Shown here: positions 59,384 to 64,000 of the stretch, piece after piece
How the letters are laid out: every line of letters starts with the position of its first letter
Numbering within the stretch: position 1 is the stretch's first letter
NCBI GenBank assembly: GCA_900469625.1
Contig: UBXV01000016.1
Location: forward strand, 1 to 64,000
Direction of reading: 5' to 3'
From: Hyphomicrobiales bacterium
GTDB taxonomy: Bacteria > Pseudomonadota > Alphaproteobacteria > Rhizobiales > Rhizobiaceae
Length of the DNA: 64,000 nucleotides
The notes under the pieces: generated by a model
Seen by the model: only the letters and a program-made list of their open reading frames with translations
The model's database searches: none
What the model was told of the DNA's origin: nothing
Translations under genes and position numbers: made by a program

Positions 59384-59411
59384 AAAACTCTTACGTAAAC
59401 GTAAGAGTTTT
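59384..59411. terminator. Perfect palindromic terminator between mdh and zapE
   Basis: AAAACTCTTACGT (59384-59396) pairs perfectly with ACGTAAGAGTTTT (59399-59411), with T-runs at both ends. It lies 13 bp past the zapE stop and also upstream of mdh, so it ends zapE and isolates the mdh promoter. Confidence 0.8.
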
Positions 59412-59424
59412 CGTCGCTCGATCG

Positions 59425-60579
59425 TCACGAAATCGCAATATTTGCGGGATGTTCCGCCGCATATTCCTCGCTCTGCATCTCGATCAGCCGCGAAACGGTC
59501 CGGTCGAACTCGAAGCCTTCCGTGCCCTTCTTCAGGGTCAGCAGGTTCTGGGGCTCGGCAGCAGCCGAGGCGAAGAGACGGGCGCCATGATCGTAGAGCG
59601 TATCGACAAGCAAGATGAAGCGCTTGGTTTCGTTGCGGACATGCGGGCCCAGTTGCGGCACGTGGTCGACGAAGAGGGTTGAGTAGCGCTCGAGGATGGC
59701 CAGGTAGTCAGCAGCACCCAGTGGCTGCTGGCAAAGATCGCTGAAACTGAAGCGGGCGACCTGGCCGGCGGCAGCCGGCACGGGGATCCTGCGACCCTTG
59801 CGAGGCACCTCGGCGGACGCAATCACCATGCCTGCGGTTTCCCGTGCCCAGGCCTTGTCCAGCGCCGCGTCTGCCGCGTCCCCGAGCGGAGAGATCCACA
59901 CCGGGCTGCCATCGGTCTTCATCAGGCGGTAGTCGGTATCGGTGTCGAGCGAGATGATCTCGGTGTTTGCCTTCAGGAGATCGATGAACGGCAGGAACAG
60001 GCCACGATTGAGCCCATCGCGATAGAGATCGTCAGGCGCCACGTTCGAGGTCGCCACCAGCACGCAGCCCTTGGCGAAAAGCTCGCTGAACAGACGGGCG
60101 AGGATCATCGCATCGGCGATATCCGTGACCGTGAATTCATCAAAGCAGAGAAGCCGCGCTTCTGCGAAAAGATCGGAAGCGACCGGCGGAATCGGATCGG
60201 CCTGTTTCGTCTCGCCGTTCTTCAGCTTCTGCCGGTGCTTGTAGATGCGGTCGTGAACATCGGCCATGAATTCGTGGAAATGCGCCCGGCGCTTGCGCTG
60301 GATCGGCACCGCATCGAAGAACATGTCCATGAGCATGGTCTTGCCGCGACCGACGCCACCATGGATGTAGAGGCCCTTGACCGGTGGCTGATCCTTCTTG
60401 CGCGACGCAAAAAGCCAACCGAGCGCGTTGGTCTTGCGCGAGGGCCTGCTCGCCAGAAGTTCTGCCGACAAATGGTCGAATCGCCGCGCGATCGCAAACT
60501 GCGCGGGATCGCGTTTGCGCTCGCCGCTCGCGACGAGTGCTTCGAGCTTGCGGTGGATGCTGTCGTCAGGATTGAGCAC
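59425..60579 (-). CDS. zapE: Cell-division ATPase ZapE (AFG1-like)
   Basis: A 384-residue AFG1/ZapE-family P-loop ATPase. Walker A is GGVGRGKTMLMDMF, Walker B is LLCFDEFTVTDIADA, and the sensor segment VATSNVAPDDLYRDGLNR is typical. ZapE is linked to Z-ring dynamics in bacteria. The start is a GTG at 60579 (MLNPDDSIH) with GGTGAGA upstream; no nearby in-frame ATG gives a full N-terminus. Confidence 0.88.
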   Translation of the reverse strand: MLNPDDSIHRKLEALVASGERKRDPAQFAIARRFDHLSAELLASRPSRKTNALGWLFASRKKDQPPVKGLYIHGGVGRGKTMLMDMFFDAVPIQRKRRAHFHEFMADVHDRIYKHRQKLKNGETKQADPIPPVASDLFAEARLLCFDEFTVTDIADAMILARLFSELFAKGCVLVATSNVAPDDLYRDGLNRGLFLPFIDLLKANTEIISLDTDTDYRLMKTDGSPVWISPLGDAADAALDKAWARETAGMVIASAEVPRKGRRIPVPAAAGQVARFSFSDLCQQPLGAADYLAILERYSTLFVDHVPQLGPHVRNETKRFILLVDTLYDHGARLFASAAAEPQNLLTLKKGTEGFEFDRTVSRLIEMQSEEYAAEHPANIAIS

Positions 60580-60600
60580 GTCTCACCCGAGGTGGGCCGG

Positions 60601-60630
60601 AAAACAGAAAGCCCGGCGGCTCGCCGGGCT
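60601..60630 (-). terminator. Terminator of the Omp19-like gene
   Basis: AGCCCGGCG (60610-60618) pairs with CGCCGGGCT (60622-60630) around GCT; on the minus strand it is followed by TTCTGTTTT. It lies between the Omp19-like gene and zapE. Confidence 0.8.
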
Positions 60631-60638
60631 CGAGGTCA

Positions 60639-61184
60639 TCAACGGCTGAGGCTGACTGGCTGGCCGCCATTGGTCGAGCCGTCGAAGCGGGCATCGGCCG
60701 TCTTGTAGAGGCGGGCGATGGCGTTGCCGGTGCGATCCTTGAGCACGACCTGCTTGCCGGCCACTTCCCAGGAGCCCATGGCCGTCAGCTCGCCGGCGCA
60801 ACCGCGCGTGCCGCCGCGCGAACCGCTGCCGAGGTTGGTGAGCGTCAGGAACATGTCGCAGGAGCTTCCGGCGCTCGAAACGCGCCAGTTGCCAACCATC
60901 GATTCCTTGGTGACATCGAGACCACCGCCGGCGGCAGCCGCAACCTGCGTGCCGGCCGCCTGCGCGCCACCGGCGACCGCCGTTCCGGCCGTCGGTGCAG
61001 CCGGGAATTGCGACGTGTTGCCAGTCGGATCGGGAAGCTGGTTCGACGAAACCGTCGGCACGGGCTGGGCCTGGAGGGGAGCAGGTGAAGAATCCTGGGC
61101 GCTGAAGCCACCCATGGAGGTCCGCTGGCATCCGGTCAGCGCAAGCACAACCGCCAGCCCCGCCGCCGCATGAATAACCCGCAT
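60639..61184 (-). CDS. Omp19-like outer-membrane lipoprotein, AprI/Inh protease-inhibitor family
   Basis: A 181-residue lipoprotein with signal peptide and lipobox LALTGC, a Pro/Ala-rich linker of about 80 residues, and a C-terminal Inh-type beta-barrel domain (about residues 90-181, from [20 protein letters not shown] to [16 protein letters not shown]). The end matches, from memory, Brucella Omp19 (RFDGQTTGGQAVTLSR), a surface lipoprotein with protease-inhibitor activity. The ATG at 61184 follows GGGAG; a longer frame to 61256 would bury the lipobox. Confidence 0.82.
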   Translation of the reverse strand: MRVIHAAAGLAVVLALTGCQRTSMGGFSAQDSSPAPLQAQPVPTVSSNQLPDPTGNTSQFPAAPTAGTAVAGGAQAAGTQVAAAAGGGLDVTKESMVGNWRVSSAGSSCDMFLTLTNLGSGSRGGTRGCAGELTAMGSWEVAGKQVVLKDRTGNAIARLYKTADARFDGSTNGGQPVSLSR

Positions 61185-61514
61185 ATCTTTACTCCCGATG
61201 TGTTCCGCGAACCATGATGCAACGCGATAATATAGGCCGAAATACAGCAAATCCACCTGTCAAATCAAGGGACGACGATTCAATGGCACCTGTGGCAGGA
61301 TTGAAACGTTTGCGGCGGCGCAACAATCGCTCGCTCTCGCCCGGCACATCTTGCTTCAGGCGTTAAAAACGACTGTGTTTAACCGGCACAATCCACGATT
61401 GCCGGATCGATCGGCAGCCTATTTCCGGACACCTCGCTTGCCGGCTTCCGGCAAACGCAAACGGCGGGCAAAGAGCCCGCCGCGTCATGCAATAGAGATG
61501 CAAGGCCTAGGGGG
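61185..61514. other. Intergenic region between sdhB and the Omp19-like gene
   Basis: 330 bp with no convincing gene. It holds the sdhB terminator (61462-61482) and presumably the promoter of the Omp19-like gene near 61200-61300. Nothing else stands out. Confidence 0.6.
61462..61482 (-). terminator. Terminator after sdhB
   Basis: CGGCGGGC (61462-61469) pairs with GCCCGCCG (61475-61482) around AAAGA; on the minus strand TTTGCGTTT follows. It probably ends the sdh operon. Confidence 0.75.
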
Positions 61515-62294
61515 TCAGACCCGACGCTCGACCAGCATCTTCTTGATTTCGCCGATCGCCTTGGCCGGGTTCAAGCCCTTCGGACAGGCCTGGGCGCAGT
61601 TCATGATCGTGTGGCAGCGATAAAGCCGGAAGGGATCCTCGAGATTGTCGAGGCGCTCGCCGGTCGCTTCATCTCTGGAGTCGATCAGCCAGCGATAGGC
61701 CTGCAGCAGCACGGCCGGACCGAGGTAACGGTCGCCGTTCCACCAGTAGCTCGGACAGGAGGTCGAGCAGCAGGCGCACAGGATGCACTCGTAGAGACCG
61801 TCGAGCTTCAGGCGGTCCTCATGGCTCTGCTTCCACTCCTTGGCCGGCGTCGGCGTCACGGTCTTCAGCCAGGGCTCGATCGAGCGGTGCTGGGCATAGA
61901 AGTGGGTCAGATCCGGCACCAGGTCCTTGACGACGGGCATGTGCGGCAGTGGATAGACCTTCACCGCGCCGTTGACCTCGTCCATGCCCTTGGTGCAGGC
62001 AAGCGTGTTGGTGCCGTCGATGTTCATGGCGCAGGAGCCGCAGATGCCTTCGCGGCAGGAGCGGCGCAGCGTCAGCGTCGGGTCGATCTTGTTCTTGATG
62101 TAGAGCAGACCGTCGAGCACCATCGGGCCGCAATCGTCGATATCGATATAGAAGGTATCGATGCGCGGATTGGCGCCGTCATCCGGGTTCCAGCGATAGA
62201 TGCGGTATTCGCGGACATTGGTCGCGCCTTCCGGCTTCGGCCAGACCTTGCCTTCGGTCATCTGCGAGTTCTTGGGGAGAGCGAGTTCAACCAT
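61515..62294 (-). CDS. sdhB: Succinate dehydrogenase iron-sulfur subunit
   Basis: A 259-residue electron-transfer subunit of complex II. Ligands of the three clusters are visible: 2Fe-2S in [21 protein letters not shown] (in part), 4Fe-4S/3Fe-4S in [13 protein letters not shown] and [17 protein letters not shown]. It passes electrons from SdhA to quinone at the inner membrane. 17 bp after sdhA. Confidence 0.96.
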   Translation of the reverse strand: MVELALPKNSQMTEGKVWPKPEGATNVREYRIYRWNPDDGANPRIDTFYIDIDDCGPMVLDGLLYIKNKIDPTLTLRRSCREGICGSCAMNIDGTNTLACTKGMDEVNGAVKVYPLPHMPVVKDLVPDLTHFYAQHRSIEPWLKTVTPTPAKEWKQSHEDRLKLDGLYECILCACCSTSCPSYWWNGDRYLGPAVLLQAYRWLIDSRDEATGERLDNLEDPFRLYRCHTIMNCAQACPKGLNPAKAIGEIKKMLVERRV

Positions 62295-62311
62295 GTGCTA
62301 GTTCCTCAAGA

Positions 62312-64000
62312 TCAGTAGACGCGTGCCTTGGGCTCGATCTTTTTCGGATCGATGCCTTCGGCGATCAGGTCGGTATGAACGGGGCGATAGTCGAGCTTGA
62401 CGTCGCCGGCCTCGTTGACCCACGAGAGCGTGTGCTTGCGCCAGTTGACGTCGTCACGGCCGCCGAGCGCGCCGCCGGTATAGTCTTCGCGGGCGTGCGA
62501 ACCACGGCTCTCCTTGCGCGCTTCGGCGCCGTAGATCGTGGTGATGGCGTTGGCCATCAGGTTCTGCAGTTCCAGCGTCTCGACGAGGTCGGAGTTCCAG
62601 ATCATCGAACGGTCTGTGACCTTGACGTCGGGCAGTTCCTTCCAAATCGCAGAGATGCGCTTGCAGCCCGATTCCAGCGATTCCTGGGTGCGGAACACGG
62701 CGGCGTCTTCCTGCATGGCGCGCTGCATCTTTTCGCGCAGCACCGCCGTCGGCGTCGAGCCGTTGGCGTAACGCTGGGCGTCGAAGCGGGCCATGATCTT
62801 GTCGCAGGCGGCGACGTTCAGCGCCGGGATCGCCTCGTTGCGGTCGATGACCTGGCCGGCGCGGATTGCGGCGGCGCGGCCGAAGACCACGAGATCGATG
62901 AGCGAGTTGGAGCCGAGACGGTTGGCGCCGTGCACAGAGGCGCAGCCGGCTTCACCGACGGCCATCAGGCCGGGCGCGATACGCTCCGGGTTCTGGCTGT
63001 CGGCGTTCAGGACTTCGCCCCAGTAGTTGGTCGGCACGCCACCCATGTTGTAGTGCACGGTCGGCAGAACCGGGATCGGCTCGCGGGTCACGTCGACGCC
63101 GGCAAAGATCTTCGCCGATTCCGAGATGCCCGGCAGGCGCTCGTGCAGCACGGCCGGATCGAGATGGTCGAGATGCAGGAAGATGTGATCCTTGTTGCGG
63201 CCGACGCCGCGACCTTCGCGGATTTCCATCGTCATGCAGCGCGAAACCACGTCGCGCGACGCAAGGTCCTTGGCCGACGGCGCATAGCGCTCCATGAAGC
63301 GCTCGCCTTCGGAGTTGACGAGATAACCGCCTTCGCCGCGTGCACCTTCGGTGATCAGGCAGCCGGCGCCATAGATGCCGGTCGGGTGGAACTGGACGAA
63401 CTCCATGTCCTGCAGCGGCAGGCCGGCGCGCGCGATCATGCCGCCGCCGTCGCCGGTGCAGGTATGAGCCGAGGTTGCCGAGAAGTAGGCGCGGCCGTAG
63501 CCGCCGGTCGCCAGCACCACCATCTTGGCGGAGAAGCGATGAATGGTGCCGTCGTCGAGGTTCCAGGCAACGACGCCGGTGCAGCGGCCGTCGTCCGACA
63601 TGATCAGGTCGAGCGCGAAATACTCGATGAAGAATTCGGCGTTGTTCCTGAGCGCCTGGCCATAAAGCGTGTGCAGGATGGCGTGACCGGTACGGTCGGC
63701 GGCCGCACAGGTGCGCTGCACCGGCGGGCCTTCGCCATAGTTCTGCATGTGGCCGCCGAACGGCCGCTGGTAGATCTTGCCTTCCGCGTTGCGCGAGAAC
63801 GGCACGCCGTAATGCTCGAGCTCATAGACCGCCTTCGGCGCTTCCATGGCGAGATACTGCATGGCGTCGACGTCGCCGAGCCAGTCGGAGCCCTTGACGG
63901 TGTCGTAGAGGTGCCACTGCCAGCTGTCCGGCGTCATGTTCTGCAGCGAGGCGGCGATGCCGCCCTGGGCCGCGACCGTGTGCGAACGCGTCGGGAAAAC
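62312..64000 (-). CDS. sdhA: Succinate dehydrogenase flavoprotein subunit (partial, cut by window end)
   Basis: 562 residues are visible; the N-terminus lies beyond 64000. The frame remains open to the edge and reads [18 protein letters not shown], where the His is the covalent FAD attachment site, so only about 50 residues are missing. Active-site segments [21 protein letters not shown] (in part), and [18 protein letters not shown] are intact. It oxidises succinate to fumarate. An internal ATG at 63937 is not the true start. sdhC and sdhD should lie further right. Confidence 0.96.
   Translation of the reverse strand, partial: VFPTRSHTVAAQGGIAASLQNMTPDSWQWHLYDTVKGSDWLGDVDAMQYLAMEAPKAVYELEHYGVPFSRNAEGKIYQRPFGGHMQNYGEGPPVQRTCAAADRTGHAILHTLYGQALRNNAEFFIEYFALDLIMSDDGRCTGVVAWNLDDGTIHRFSAKMVVLATGGYGRAYFSATSAHTCTGDGGGMIARAGLPLQDMEFVQFHPTGIYGAGCLITEGARGEGGYLVNSEGERFMERYAPSAKDLASRDVVSRCMTMEIREGRGVGRNKDHIFLHLDHLDPAVLHERLPGISESAKIFAGVDVTREPIPVLPTVHYNMGGVPTNYWGEVLNADSQNPERIAPGLMAVGEAGCASVHGANRLGSNSLIDLVVFGRAAAIRAGQVIDRNEAIPALNVAACDKIMARFDAQRYANGSTPTAVLREKMQRAMQEDAAVFRTQESLESGCKRISAIWKELPDVKVTDRSMIWNSDLVETLELQNLMANAITTIYGAEARKESRGSHAREDYTGGALGGRDDVNWRKHTLSWVNEAGDVKLDYRPVHTDLIAEGIDPKKIEPKARVY

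Overview
The window is a high-GC alphaproteobacterial chromosome segment, almost certainly from the Rhizobiaceae and most like Ensifer/Sinorhizobium. The evidence is: a Mur-type Fur regulator divergent from sitABCD; F1 ATP synthase genes in a separate atpHAGDC operon; an mdh-sucCDAB TCA operon beside sdhAB; a Brucella Omp19-like lipoprotein; a glycerol ABC system of the rhizobial glpSTPQUV type; and an Agrobacterium-like lysine 6-dehydrogenase. The gene order resembles my recollection of the S. meliloti chromosome around sdh-suc-atp-sit-glp. No tRNA, rRNA, CRISPR array, prophage or insertion sequence was recognised.

Region by region. 0-10 kb: a lone SDR, then a complete glycerol uptake and oxidation module (glpR, glpD, ABC genes glpSTPQUV) with clear candidate GlpR operators; glycerol kinase is not here. 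10-16 kb: mixed transport and regulation genes (MFS exporter, small monooxygenase-like protein, LysR, secreted CxxC protein, NCS2 purine permease with two tandem hairpins in its leader, EamA exporter). 16-20 kb: mur and the sitABCD manganese transporter around a shared regulatory region with two overlapping palindromes. 20-28 kb: an orphan second-site atpB-like gene, a phosphotransferase, and a three-enzyme catabolic set (enolase superfamily, aldehyde dehydrogenase, Fe-alcohol dehydrogenase) with a divergent LysR. 28-31 kb: Lrp regulator with lysine 6-dehydrogenase, and a mannose-phosphate enzyme. 31-36 kb: atpHAGDC. 37-47 kb: priA, fructose-6-phosphate aldolase/transaldolase, RecF-like ATPase, acyltransferase, xerC, TraB/GumN protein, and a TetR/MFS pair with three tandem 21-bp palindromes. 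47-64 kb: TCA enzymes lpdA, sucB, sucA, sucD, sucC, mdh, sdhB, sdhA (cut by the window edge), with zapE, an Omp19-like lipoprotein and a small set of accessory genes between sucB and lpdA.

Functionally, most of the right half (31-64 kb) is core energy metabolism on the minus strand: TCA oxidation steps feeding the respiratory chain and the F1 sector of ATP synthase. The left half is nutrient acquisition and its regulators. The items most worth following up are the orphan atpB with an altered proton-channel motif, the asymmetric ATPase pair of the glycerol transporter, the 11-bp phased TTCG repeats before glpD, the tandem hairpins before the purine permease, and the three-palindrome TetR operator. 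None of these amounts to a clearly new multi-gene system; I did not find one.
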